The translations under genes were made by a program, and so were the position numbers. From assembly GCF_008124525.1 (NCBI RefSeq), contig NZ_VNHJ01000002.1, positions 248,001 to 312,000 on the forward strand: 64,000 nt of DNA, read 5' to 3'. The notes under the pieces are model-generated. The model did not search any database, had not been told where the DNA came from, and saw nothing but the letters and a program-made list of their open reading frames with translations. The stretch comes from Oceanicella actignis. GTDB lineage: Bacteria > Pseudomonadota > Alphaproteobacteria > Rhodobacterales > Rhodobacteraceae. Position 1 is the first letter of the stretch. Each line of letters starts with the position of its first letter. Below, piece by piece: positions 19,688 through 30,434 of the stretch.

Positions 19688-20923
19688 ATGAAGAACGCGC
19701 CCGTCCCCATCGCGCAGGCCGCAAGCCTGCCCGCCTGGCGGCGGCCCATCGGCCTTCTGACGCTGATGGCCGCCGGCATGCCGCTGGCCTTCGCCACCTG
19801 GAACGCCCTGCTCAACAACTTCGTCATCGAGGCCGCGGGCTTCGACGGCTCGGACATCGGCTGGCTCCAGACCGTGCGCGAGATCCCCGGCTTCGCCGCC
19901 ATCGGCGTCATCGCCGTTATCCTGTTCGTGCGCGAGCAGACGCTGGCCGTCATCTCGCTGGCGCTGCTGGGGCTGGCGACGGCGGCGACGGGGTTCTTTC
20001 CCAGCTTCGGCGGGCTGCTCATCACCACCTTCGTCGGCTCGCTGGGCTTTCACTATTACGAGACGGTCAACCAGTCGCTTCAGCTGCAATGGCTGAGCAA
20101 GGAAGAGGCGCCCAAGGCGCTGGGCTGGCTGCTGGCGGCGGGGTCGGCCTCGTCGCTGGCGGCCTATGCGCTGATCGTGGGCGCGTGGAAGACCTTCGAT
20201 CTGAGCTATCAGAGCGTCTACATGGCCGGCGGGCTGGCGACGGCGGCGGTCGCGCTGGCGGCATGGGCGCTTTATCCGCGCTTCGAGGCGCCCCACCCGC
20301 AGGAGAAGCGCATGGTCCTGCGGCGGCGCTACTGGCTGTATTACCTGCTGCAATTCATGGCCGGGGCGCGGCGGCAGATCTTCGTGGTCTTCGCCGCCTT
20401 CATGATGGTCGAGCGCTTCGGCTTCGAGGTGCACGAGGTCACGGCGCTGTTCCTGATCAACTACGCCGCGAACATGGCCTTTGCGCCGGCGGTGGGGCGG
20501 CTGATCGCGCGCTTCGGCGAGCGGCGGGCGCTGGTTCTGGAATATGTCGGCCTTGCCGCGGTGTTCGGCGCCTATGCCGGGGTCTATTTCAACGACTGGC
20601 CGGCATGGGTCGCGGCCGCGCTTTACGTGCTCGACCATCTGCTGTTCGCCATGGCCTTCGCGCAAAAGACGTATTTCCAGAAGATCGCGGCGCCGGGCGA
20701 CATCGCGCCGACGGCGGCGGTGGCCTTCACCATCAACCATGTCGCCGCGGTCGCGCTGCCGGCCTCGCTGGGCTATCTGTGGCTGGTCTCGCCGGCGGCG
20801 GTGTTCGTGCTGGCGGCGGCGATGGCCTGCGTGTCGCTGGGGCTGGCGCTGCTGATCCCGCGCCATCCCGAGCCGGGGCGCGAGACCGTCCTGTCGCCGC
20901 GCCTGGCCGGGGCGCCTTCGTGA
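19688..20923 (+). CDS. Major facilitator superfamily transporter
   Basis: A 411-aa protein with about 12 membrane segments in two halves separated by a cytoplasmic loop (residues 195-215, Glu/Lys/Arg-rich). Start at ATG 19688 behind AAAAGGAGTAAGG. The substrate cannot be inferred; the sequence is unlike sugar-porter or Bcr families. The MATE gene starts 13 bp downstream, so the two are probably co-transcribed. Confidence 0.8.
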   Translation: MKNAPVPIAQAASLPAWRRPIGLLTLMAAGMPLAFATWNALLNNFVIEAAGFDGSDIGWLQTVREIPGFAAIGVIAVILFVREQTLAVISLALLGLATAATGFFPSFGGLLITTFVGSLGFHYYETVNQSLQLQWLSKEEAPKALGWLLAAGSASSLAAYALIVGAWKTFDLSYQSVYMAGGLATAAVALAAWALYPRFEAPHPQEKRMVLRRRYWLYYLLQFMAGARRQIFVVFAAFMMVERFGFEVHEVTALFLINYAANMAFAPAVGRLIARFGERRALVLEYVGLAAVFGAYAGVYFNDWPAWVAAALYVLDHLLFAMAFAQKTYFQKIAAPGDIAPTAAVAFTINHVAAVALPASLGYLWLVSPAAVFVLAAAMACVSLGLALLIPRHPEPGRETVLSPRLAGAPS

Positions 20924-20936
20924 GAGGGCGGCGGGC

Positions 20937-22863
<1,927 letters not shown>

Positions 22864-22884
22864 TCCGCCGCGCCGCGCCAGGCG

Positions 22885-24504
22885 TCAGCCGTCCTTCTCG
22901 GGCGCGCGCGCATCGCGCAGCGCGCGCTCGAGCTCGGCCTGCAGCCGCGCCAGCACCTCGAGCCTTCGCCGCGGGTCGGGGATGGCCTCGAGCGCGCGGT
23001 CCATCCGGTGGCACAGCGCCACCTTGGCGTTCATCCAGTCCTGCGTCAGCTGCTCGGGAGCGGCGCGGCGGCTTGCGGGCTGGCGCAGCGGCGCGCGCCC
23101 GGCGCTGAGCGCGAAACGCTCGTCCAGACCGGGCAGCAGGATCTTCTTCTCGGGCACGCCCTGGGCGGCCAGCAGCGCCGCCAGGGCGCGGCGCGCGTCG
23201 TCCTCGCCATGGTTCAGGAACACGGCCGCGCGCACGGGCAGGCGCGCGCGCAGCCAGGCCAGAAGCTCTTTCTGGTCGGCATGGGCGGAATAGCCCTCGA
23301 TGGAGCGGATGCGCGCCTTGACCTTCACGTCATGGCCGTGGATGCGCACGATGTCGGCGCCGTCCAGGATCAGCCGACCCAGCGTGCCCGGCGCCTGGTA
23401 GCCCACGAACAGCACGGTGCAGTCGTCGCGCCACAGATTGTTGCGCAGGTGGTGCTTGATGCGCCCGGCCTCGCACATGCCCGAAGCCGAGATGATGATG
23501 GCCCCGCCGCGCAGGCGGTTGATGGCCATGCTGTCCTCGACCGATTCGACGATGCGGAAATTCGGGTTGCGGAACAGCTGCGAGGGGTCCAGGTCGATGT
23601 CTTCCAGCTCGCGCGCGTGCTTCATGAACACCTTGGTAACGCGGCTGGCCAGGGGGCTGTCGAGGAACACCGGCACGCGGCGGATCTGCCCTTGCGAGAG
23701 CAGAACGCCGATGTCGTGCAGCAGCTCCTGACTGCGCTCGACGGCGAAGCTGGGGATGATCAGGTTCCCGCCGCGCGCCAGCGCCGCGTTGATCTCGTCG
23801 CGCAGCTGCTCGCGCCGCTGCTCGGTGGTCACGTCCTCGCGCTCGCGGTCGCCATAGGTCGATTCGCACACGACGTAGTCGTAGCCCTCGGGGGCTTCGG
23901 GCGGCTCGTGGAAGATCTTCTCGTCCGGTCCCAGATCGCCCGAGAAGATCATGCGCAGGGGGCGCGGGCCCCCGACCTCGATCGCCAGCTCGATCGAGGC
24001 CGAGCCCAGGATGTGCCCCGCGTTCCACAGCCGCGCGCGCACGCCCGGCGCGGGTTCGAACCATGTCTCGAGCGGCTGCGGCGCGCCATGGCGCAGGCAT
24101 TCTTCGGCGTCGGCGGCGGTGTAGGCGGGGGCGACGGGCGGCTCGCCATGGCGGCGGCGGCGGCGGTTCAGGCGCTCGACGTCGCCCTCCTGGATCTTGC
24201 CGCTGTCGGGCAGCAGGAATTCGAGCAGGTCCAGCGTCGGCTGCGTGGCGTGGATCGGCCCCTTGAAGCCCATCCGCGTGAGCTTGGGCAAAAGGCCGCT
24301 GTGGTCGATATGGGCGTGGGTGAGCAGCACGAAGTCGATGGCGCGCGGATCGAAGGGAAACTCCTGGAAGTTCAGCTCGCGCACCGTGCGGTTGCCCTGG
24401 AACATGCCGCAATCGATCAGGAAGCGCACGTCGCCGGCGCGGATCAGGGTGCACGAGCCGGTCACGGTTCCGGCTCCGCCGTGAAACGTCGCCTCGATCT
24501 TCAT
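22885..24504 (-). CDS. Beta-CASP metallo-beta-lactamase-fold RNA exonuclease
   Basis: A 539-aa protein. The metal-binding motif THAHIDHSG (His63, His65, Asp67, His68), later GHILGSASIE and SGDLG, and the beta-CASP elements IPSFAVERSQELL and GYSAHADQKELL put it with the Ysh1/CPSF-like bacterial ribonucleases rather than hydrolytic lactamases. RNA processing or decay is the expected role. About 80 C-terminal residues form an Arg/Glu/Ala-rich helical extension. It starts 73 bp downstream of the saccharopine dehydrogenase gene. Confidence 0.88.
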   Translation of the reverse strand: MKIEATFHGGAGTVTGSCTLIRAGDVRFLIDCGMFQGNRTVRELNFQEFPFDPRAIDFVLLTHAHIDHSGLLPKLTRMGFKGPIHATQPTLDLLEFLLPDSGKIQEGDVERLNRRRRRHGEPPVAPAYTAADAEECLRHGAPQPLETWFEPAPGVRARLWNAGHILGSASIELAIEVGGPRPLRMIFSGDLGPDEKIFHEPPEAPEGYDYVVCESTYGDREREDVTTEQRREQLRDEINAALARGGNLIIPSFAVERSQELLHDIGVLLSQGQIRRVPVFLDSPLASRVTKVFMKHARELEDIDLDPSQLFRNPNFRIVESVEDSMAINRLRGGAIIISASGMCEAGRIKHHLRNNLWRDDCTVLFVGYQAPGTLGRLILDGADIVRIHGHDVKVKARIRSIEGYSAHADQKELLAWLRARLPVRAAVFLNHGEDDARRALAALLAAQGVPEKKILLPGLDERFALSAGRAPLRQPASRRAAPEQLTQDWMNAKVALCHRMDRALEAIPDPRRRLEVLARLQAELERALRDARAPEKDG

Positions 24505-24577
24505 GCCTGCGCCTCCCTGCGGTCCGCCTCGGGCCGATCATGGACCCCGGCGCGCCGATGCGCCAGCGCCGAGGCGT

Positions 24578-25663
24578 TCAGGCCAGCTCTTCGGCCTCGG
24601 CCAGGCGGGCCAGGAAGACGGCGCGCGCGGCCTGCCATTCCTCGCCGTCCGGGAAGCGCGCAAGGGCCGGGGTCAGCTGGGCCGAGAAGTCGAGCGACGA
24701 TTCGCGCGGGATCAGCGAGGGCAGGTTGTCGATGGCGGTCAGCTCGACCGGCTCGCCGGCGCCGTTGGTCCCGACGTTGATGAAGGGCGCGTCCCAGCCG
24801 GTGGGCGCAAGGTAGAGCGGCAGCGGGTTGAAGTCGCTGAACGGATCGCACGAGACGTCGCTGATGACGCGCAGCCGGCACTCGGGGCGGGGCAGCATCT
24901 CGGGGGTGGCCAGCGTCAGGCCCGGCCCGGTCATGAGCACGCAGTTGACCAGAAGCTCGTGCCCCAGCAGCGCGGCGCGCGCGGCCGGGTCGGCGTCGAG
25001 CGCGGCGGTCTCGGCGATGTCCCAGCGGGAGATCTGCGCGCCGCCCTCGGCCAGCGCGTCGGCCGCGCCGCGGCCCGAGCGCCCGAGCGCCCCGATCACG
25101 ATGGCCTTCGGCGCGCGGCCGAGGCGCGCGCGCAGCGCCCGCAGCCGCTCGGCCAGCTCGGCGCGCGATTCGAAGGCGGCCACGCCGGCCTCGGGGCCCG
25201 GCTCGCCCAGCTCGCGCGCCATCAGCCGCCACAGCCCCAGCGCCGCGCCCGTCCAGCCGGCCCAGTAGCCGAAGGCGGCCACGCGCCGGCCGTCGGGGCC
25301 GGTCAGGTATTCGAGGTCATAGAGCGCCCCGCCCCCGCGGCGAAAGCGCGCCAGCTCGTCCGCCCAGCCCGACTGGCGCTTGAAGACATGGGCGAAGTGG
25401 ATCATGCGCCAGGGCAGGTCGCGCGGCTCGGGCGGCAGTTCCTTCAGCCCCAGTATCGCCACGTCGCGCGGCGCCGTCGTCCAGCTGCCCGGCTCGGCCA
25501 GCGCGCAGCCTGCGCGGGCGTAGTCCTCGTCGGGGAAGACGCGCTTGTCCGAGCGCTCGACGGCGATGCTGGCGCCCTGCGCGATCAGCGCGGCGGCGTC
25601 GTCGGGGGCAAGGGGGGCGCGGCGCTCGGTGGCGCGGGCCTCGTCGCGCAGATGCAGCTTCAT
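24578..25663 (-). CDS. Saccharopine dehydrogenase (NAD+, lysine-forming type)
   Basis: A 361-aa protein of the alanine dehydrogenase/PNT-like fold. The N-terminal half (RDEARATERRAPLAPDDAA) and the nucleotide-binding GALGRSGRGAADAL match LYS1-type saccharopine dehydrogenases, as does DVSCDPFSDFNPLPLY. The reaction interconverts saccharopine with lysine plus 2-oxoglutarate. In bacteria, which make lysine from diaminopimelate, a degradative or polyamine-related role is more likely. Start at 25663 behind GGAAGAGGA. Confidence 0.85.
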   Translation of the reverse strand: MKLHLRDEARATERRAPLAPDDAAALIAQGASIAVERSDKRVFPDEDYARAGCALAEPGSWTTAPRDVAILGLKELPPEPRDLPWRMIHFAHVFKRQSGWADELARFRRGGGALYDLEYLTGPDGRRVAAFGYWAGWTGAALGLWRLMARELGEPGPEAGVAAFESRAELAERLRALRARLGRAPKAIVIGALGRSGRGAADALAEGGAQISRWDIAETAALDADPAARAALLGHELLVNCVLMTGPGLTLATPEMLPRPECRLRVISDVSCDPFSDFNPLPLYLAPTGWDAPFINVGTNGAGEPVELTAIDNLPSLIPRESSLDFSAQLTPALARFPDGEEWQAARAVFLARLAEAEELA

Positions 25664-26263
25664 GGCGTCCTCTTCCGAGTTCTGTCCGCGCACAGATAGT
25701 GGCTTGCGCGCGATGGCGAAACCCTTTCGCCCGCCCGGCGGGGCGGGCGGGGCGGGCGGGACGGACCGGGAGCGGGCATGGCGGCCCGTCGGCGGGCATG
25801 GCGGCCCGTCGGCGGGCATCGGCCGATCGGGCGGTCGGGGATATGGGCGGACATGCGGGCGGGTGGGCGGACCGGCATGCGGATGGACGGGCCGAAGGCG
25901 ACGCGGGCGCCGGTCGGGCCCGGGCGGAATGCGGCGGGGCGCCTTGCGCGCGCGTTGGAGCGGCGCGGGGCGCAGGCGCGAACATGTGCGCGGCGTGCGC
26001 AGGTCGGCCCGCGCGCGGGCGGTTGGGCGGCCCGGCTGCGGCGGGGCATGCGGCCGGACGCGGCGACGCAGGCGCAAGGCGAGGCAGGCGACGCAGCGGC
26101 GCAGGCGGCCGGGCCGGGCCGGGCGGCCGCCTTCGGGCGGCGGCGGCTGGCCGGCGCGGTTTCGGCGCCGGGGCGGGGGCGCCGCCCGGGGCCGCGGGGC
26201 GCGGCGCGGGCGGCGCGCATCGGATCGGGCGGCCCGATCGGCGAACCTGATCGGGCGGCGGGA
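25664..26263. other. 600-bp ORF-poor GC-rich spacer
   Basis: There is no gene I can support in any frame, despite open frames that simply reflect extreme GC content. The part nearest the saccharopine dehydrogenase start is runs of GGGCGGGC and a 20-bp tandem; the rest is Ala/Arg/Pro-coding noise. It must carry the promoter of the saccharopine dehydrogenase gene (near 25690). It may be decayed coding sequence. Confidence 0.6.
25774..25813. repeat. 20-bp tandem duplication
   Basis: GGGCATGGCGGCCCGTCGGC is repeated exactly at 25774-25793 and 25794-25813, with a partial third copy (gggcatcgg) starting at 25814. It lies about 110 bp upstream of the saccharopine dehydrogenase start. Confidence 0.8.
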
Positions 26264-27241
26264 TCAGCGGGCGATCATGCCCGCGAGCCGGCGCGAGATG
26301 ATCTCTTCGGCCTCGGCCATGATGCGGTCCATCAGCTCGGCCACCGAGGGCACGTCGTGGATCAGACCGGCCACCATGCCGCAGGACCAGGCGCCGGCCT
26401 CGACGTCGCCTTCGCGCATGACCTTGGGATAGACGCCGGCGACCAGCTCCATGATGTCGCCGATCTGCAGGGCGTCGCCCTTCTCGCGCTCGATCTCGAG
26501 GATCTTCTCGACCGCCGGGTTGGCCAGCACGCGCTCGGTGTTGCGCAGGCCGCGCATGACCAGGCGCGTGTCCAGCTCGGTGGCCGCGACGATGGCCTGC
26601 TTGACCTTCTCGTGCACCGGCGCCTCGCGCGTGGCCAGAAAGCGCGTGCCCATGTTCATGCCCTCGGCCCCCAGCGCCAGCGCCGCCACCAGCGAGCGCC
26701 CGTCCGCCATGCCGCCCGAGGCGACGAAGGGGATGCTCAGCTCTTCGGCCGCGCGGGGCAGCAGGATGAAGTTCGGCACGTCGTCCTCGCCGGGGTGGCC
26801 GCCGCACTCGAAGCCGTCGACGCTGACCGCGTCGCAGCCGATGCGCTCGGCCTTGAGGGCGTGGCGCACCGAGGTGCATTTGTGGATCACCTTGATCCCC
26901 GCCTGCTTGAGCGCGGGCATGTATTGCTCGGGCGAGCGGCCGGCCGTCTCGACGATCTTCACCCCGCCCTCGACGATGGCCTGGATGTATTCGGGATAGG
27001 GCGGCGCGGTGAAGGCGGGCAGGAAGGTCAGGTTCACGCCGAAGGGCTTGTCGGTCATCTCGCGGCAGCGGGCGATCTCGGCGGCCAGCTTCTCGGGCGA
27101 GCCCTGGGTGAGCGCGGTGATGATGCCCAGCCCGCCGGCGTTCGAGACGGCGGACGCCAGCTCGGCGAAGCCGACATAGTGCATGCCGCCCTGGATGATG
27201 GGGCGCTCGATGCCGAAAAGCTCGGTGATGCGGGTTTTCAT
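26264..27241 (-). CDS. Nitronate monooxygenase-family FMN enzyme
   Basis: A 325-aa TIM-barrel flavoprotein. Hallmarks are IQGGMHYVGFAELASAVS and SNAGGLGIITA at the N-terminus, then VDGFECGGHPGEDD and ASGGMADGRSL with ALGAEGMNMGTRF for FMN phosphate binding. The family includes nitronate monooxygenases and FabK-like enoyl reductases, and the precise substrate is not readable. It lies 82 bp downstream of the CoA-transferase pair on the same strand, so a role in acyl-CoA metabolism is as likely as nitronate oxidation. Confidence 0.85.
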   Translation of the reverse strand: MKTRITELFGIERPIIQGGMHYVGFAELASAVSNAGGLGIITALTQGSPEKLAAEIARCREMTDKPFGVNLTFLPAFTAPPYPEYIQAIVEGGVKIVETAGRSPEQYMPALKQAGIKVIHKCTSVRHALKAERIGCDAVSVDGFECGGHPGEDDVPNFILLPRAAEELSIPFVASGGMADGRSLVAALALGAEGMNMGTRFLATREAPVHEKVKQAIVAATELDTRLVMRGLRNTERVLANPAVEKILEIEREKGDALQIGDIMELVAGVYPKVMREGDVEAGAWSCGMVAGLIHDVPSVAELMDRIMAEAEEIISRRLAGMIAR

Positions 27242-27323
27242 GCGATGGCCTCTTGGCGAAATGAAAGCGGTTGCGGGCACAGTCAATGCCGCGCGGCGCG
27301 GGGCGCGCAAGCGTGTCGTGGCG

Positions 27324-28094
27324 TCATTGGGCCCGCGGTTCGGGCCCGGCGGCCGCGGCCAGGCCGGCGGCGAAGGCGGGGTAGGGGTCGGCGATGCGGC
27401 GCAGCACCTCGCCGCGGATCAGCGCCAGCGTCTCGGGATCCGGCGGCGCGGTGACCGGCGGGCGGGCCGGGGCGTCGAAGTCGAAGCCCGTGTTGTCGCG
27501 CACCTCTTCCAGCGTGACGCCCGGATGAAGCGACTCGAGCGCGAAGCGCGCCCGCCCGCGGTCGAAGCGCATCACGCACAGCCCCGTCACCAGCGCGTGG
27601 GGGCCGCCGGGGCGCAGCACGCCCTCGGGGCCGACGCCGGGGGCGGTGACGAAGTCGACCCGCTCGGGAAAGACGCGGCGCGTGTGCTCCTGCCGGAACA
27701 GGATCACGCGCGGGACCATGTAGTAGAGAAAGGCCGAGCCGAAAGCCCCCGACCAGCGCACCTTCATGCGCGGATGCGCGCCGATGCCGGTCAGGTTCAC
27801 ATTCGCGCGCCCGTCGATCTGCCCGCCCGACAGGAAGAAGGCGTCGATGCGCCCCTGCGCGGCCAGGTCGAACAGCTCGACCCCGCCATCCGAGCGGTGC
27901 TGCGGCAGCTCCGAGCCGATGATCGTCACCCGCGCGCCCTCGCGCAGCCCGGTCAGGATCGCGGCCGCGCCGGGAATGGGCGACAGCACCCCGACGGCGA
28001 TGTGCCCGCAGCCCGACAGAAGGCGCGCGGTCGCGGCGATGAGCAGCTCCTCGAGCCGCGCGGGCGGCTGGTCGGCGGGGGGCGCGGCGCTCAT
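27324..28094 (-). CDS. CoA-transferase subunit beta (GctB/IpdB-like)
   Basis: A 256-aa class I CoA-transferase-fold subunit containing IGSELPQ and FFLSGGQIDGRANVNLTG. The S-E-N-G catalytic motif of succinyl-CoA:oxoacid transferases is absent; the sequence resembles the glutaconate-CoA-transferase/IpdB branch, some of which are ring-opening hydrolases rather than transferases. The ATG overlaps the alpha stop by 4 bp. The alpha-beta-oxidoreductase gene order is discussed in the findings. Confidence 0.82.
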   Translation of the reverse strand: MSAAPPADQPPARLEELLIAATARLLSGCGHIAVGVLSPIPGAAAILTGLREGARVTIIGSELPQHRSDGGVELFDLAAQGRIDAFFLSGGQIDGRANVNLTGIGAHPRMKVRWSGAFGSAFLYYMVPRVILFRQEHTRRVFPERVDFVTAPGVGPEGVLRPGGPHALVTGLCVMRFDRGRARFALESLHPGVTLEEVRDNTGFDFDAPARPPVTAPPDPETLALIRGEVLRRIADPYPAFAAGLAAAAGPEPRAQ

Positions 28095-28921
28095 GCGGCC
28101 TGCTCGCGCGGCAGCACGAAGCGGCGCAGATAGTCGGCGAACGAGTCCGCCCTGCGCGCGGCGGCGGCGTAAAGGCGGTGATGGGCGTCGTCGCGCGCAT
28201 AGGCGCCGGGCATGGCCGTGGGCCAGGCGCCGCGCGGCGCCTCGGCCAGGGCGGCGACGTAGATCCCGCCGATCAGGTTGGGCGCCAGCGCCGGGTCGGC
28301 CGCCAGGTCGCCCTCGACGATGCGCTCGGCCGTGGCCAGCGTCGCATGGGCCGCATGCGCCATGGTCTTGAGCTCGTGCCGTCCGCCGACCCACAGATTG
28401 CCCCGCCGGTCGGCCAGCGCCACGTGCATCAGCGCCAGGTCGGGCCGCAGCGGCGGCAGCGCCACAACCCTGTCGCCCGGCGCGAAGGGGTTGTCGATCA
28501 CCTTCCAGTCGGGCCGCGCGCGCATCAGGTCCGAACCGATGATGCCGCGGATGGTCGCGAAGGGCTGTCCCTTCTCGCCCGCCTGAAGGGCGGCGTAGAC
28601 GGCGGGGCATGTCGCGTCGCGGATCTCGACCGCGCCGGCGCGCACGGCGTCGGCGAAGCGCGCGGCGGGGCCGAACTCGCCGAGCGAGACGCCGGCGGTC
28701 TCGATCCGGGCCACGCATCCGGCGCCGATCAGCATGTCGGCCGCCATGGCGCCGGTCGGCACGGTGACCAGGCGCAGCCCGCGCGCGCCGCGCCGGATCA
28801 GGGCGCGGGTCAGCGCCATGGGCGCGCCGGGGTCCTTGGCGATGGCGACGCTCGCGCCGTCGGGGGCAAGGCGCGCCAGCGCGTCGGCGTCGGGCTCGAG
28901 GCGGGGCGGCTGGCTGGGCAT
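28091..28921 (-). CDS. CoA-transferase subunit alpha (GctA/IpdA-like)
   Basis: A 276-aa subunit of the same complex, with GARGLRLVTVPTGAMAADMLIG near the N-terminus, and GIIGSDL, ALMHVALADRRGNLW and TAERIVEGDL further on, all typical of the GctA/IpdA branch. It should form a heterodimer or heterotetramer with the beta subunit. It starts 76 bp downstream of the MFS exporter, possibly in one transcript with it. Confidence 0.82.
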   Translation of the reverse strand: MPSQPPRLEPDADALARLAPDGASVAIAKDPGAPMALTRALIRRGARGLRLVTVPTGAMAADMLIGAGCVARIETAGVSLGEFGPAARFADAVRAGAVEIRDATCPAVYAALQAGEKGQPFATIRGIIGSDLMRARPDWKVIDNPFAPGDRVVALPPLRPDLALMHVALADRRGNLWVGGRHELKTMAHAAHATLATAERIVEGDLAADPALAPNLIGGIYVAALAEAPRGAWPTAMPGAYARDDAHHRLYAAAARRADSFADYLRRFVLPREQAA

Positions 28922-28997
28922 GGCATCCTCCTTGCCGGGCGTCGGGCCCGTTCCTTGCAGGCTAGCGCCCCGACGCGCCCGCGAAAGGGGCGCGCGG

Positions 28998-30290
28998 TCA
29001 GGGCTCTGCGCCGACCGGCCCCTTGCGGCGCGAGACGCGCAGCACCCACAGCGTGCAGACCAGCGCCATGGCGCTGGCGCCCAGCATCATCAGGAGCAGC
29101 GGATAGGGTCCGGTCTCGGGGCCGAGCAGCGCGCCCGTCGTCGCCGCCAGCGCCGCGCCGCCGCCGATCATCAGCGCGCCGCCCAATCCCGAGGCTGCGC
29201 CCGCCAGATGCGGGCGCACCGACAGAAAGCCGGCCATGGCGTTGGGCATGGTCAGGCCGTTGCCCAGCCCCACCGCCAGCAGCGGGCCGAAGATGGCCAT
29301 GGGGTGGCGCAGCCCCGCCGCGTAAAGGATCGGCGGCAGCGACACCGCCGCCAGCGTCAGCGTCGTGCCCCAGATCAGCATCCGGTCGATGCCCGCGCGC
29401 CGCGCCACGCGCCCGGTGACGAAGTTGCCCGCCAGGTAGCCCAGCGCGATGAAGCCGAAATAGAAGCCCAGCCGCGCCGGCTCCATGCCCAGCATGACGC
29501 TGGCCACGAAGGGCGCGCCGCCCAGAAAGGCGAAGAACGCCCCCGAGGTGAAGGCCGTCACCAGCGCATAGCCCCAGAAGCGCTGAGAGCGCACCAGCTC
29601 GGGATAGCCGCGCGCCTGCGCCAGCAGGCTGGGCGAGGGCGCCCGGTTCGTCTCGCCCAGATCGGCCCATGCCAGCGCCAGCGTCGCCGCGCCAAGGGCC
29701 GCCATGACAAGGAAGTTGGCCTGCCAGCCGAACAGCTCTTCCAGCAGTCCGCCCAGCATGGGCGAGGCCATGGGCGCCAGCGACATGCCCATGGTCACAT
29801 AGCCGATCATGCTGGCGGCGGCGGCGGGCTCGTGCAGGTCGCGCACGATGGCGCGCGACAGCACCATGCCCGCCGCCACCGCGCCCTGAAGGCCGCGAAA
29901 GGCCAGAAAGGTCTCGACATTGGGCGCCAGCACGCAGCCGATGCTGGCCAGGGTGAAGATGGCGAAGGCCGTCAGCGCCACCGGCCGGCGGCCGTAGCGG
30001 TCCGACAGCGGGCCGATGACCAGCTGCAGCACGCCCGTCACCGCCAGATAGCCCGACACCGCCAGCTGGATCAGCGCGTAATCGGCGCCGAACCAGCGCG
30101 CGATTCCGGGCATCGAGGGCAGGAACATGTTCATCGCCAGCGCCGACAGCGCCGCCATGGCCACCAGCGTGGCGATGTGCGGCGGCGTCGCGCGGTCCAG
30201 GAAGCGGACCGGCGGGTGGGCTGGCGGCGCGTCTTGCGGCGCGTTCGGGGGCGCGCCCGCGGGCGCGGCGGCGTGCTCGGCGAAGGACAT
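28998..30290 (-). CDS. Bcr/CflA-type MFS multidrug exporter
   Basis: A 430-aa, 12-helix MFS protein. Family marks are SMPGIARWFG after helix 1, the motif A loop PLSDRYGRRPV, and LRGLQG-like RGLQGAVAAGMVLSRAIVRDL in helix 4. Bcr/CflA proteins export chloramphenicol-, sulfonamide- or bicyclomycin-like compounds by proton antiport. About 30 N-terminal residues are Pro/Ala-rich. It is divergent from the GntR regulator, with an inverted repeat between them. Confidence 0.88.
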   Translation of the reverse strand: MSFAEHAAAPAGAPPNAPQDAPPAHPPVRFLDRATPPHIATLVAMAALSALAMNMFLPSMPGIARWFGADYALIQLAVSGYLAVTGVLQLVIGPLSDRYGRRPVALTAFAIFTLASIGCVLAPNVETFLAFRGLQGAVAAGMVLSRAIVRDLHEPAAAASMIGYVTMGMSLAPMASPMLGGLLEELFGWQANFLVMAALGAATLALAWADLGETNRAPSPSLLAQARGYPELVRSQRFWGYALVTAFTSGAFFAFLGGAPFVASVMLGMEPARLGFYFGFIALGYLAGNFVTGRVARRAGIDRMLIWGTTLTLAAVSLPPILYAAGLRHPMAIFGPLLAVGLGNGLTMPNAMAGFLSVRPHLAGAASGLGGALMIGGGAALAATTGALLGPETGPYPLLLMMLGASAMALVCTLWVLRVSRRKGPVGAEP

Positions 30291-30371
30291 AAGGGCTTCT
30301 TATTATGTCGCCGCGCCGCCGTCCATCCTCGGCTCGCGCGCGCCGCGGCGCTTGACGGGCGTCGGCGAATG

Positions 30372-30388
30372 CGGAATTCTGAATTCCG
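30372..30388. promoter_or_regulatory. 17-bp palindrome, probable GntR operator
   Basis: CGGAATTC-T-GAATTCCG is a perfect 8-1-8 inverted repeat 46 bp upstream of the GntR regulator start and 81 bp upstream of the divergent MFS start; a related half site (TATTCTG) follows. FCD-type GntR proteins bind short palindromes in such positions. This is an inference from symmetry and location. Confidence 0.6.
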
Positions 30389-30434
30389 TATTCTGTTTTG
30401 TTCGGCGCAAGCCGCCCCGAAGGACGCCGCCGCG

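Noticed and set aside
24051-24062. tRNA T-loop-like sequence GGTTCGAACC
   Set aside because: It lies inside the beta-CASP ribonuclease gene, and no cloverleaf or acceptor stem surrounds it.
24578-25663. Alanine dehydrogenase
   Set aside because: The fold is shared, but the LYS1-like elements, especially DVSCDPFSDFNPLP, favour saccharopine dehydrogenase.
25774-25813. CRISPR array
   Set aside because: Two adjacent 20-bp copies without spacers are a simple tandem duplication, and no cas genes are present.
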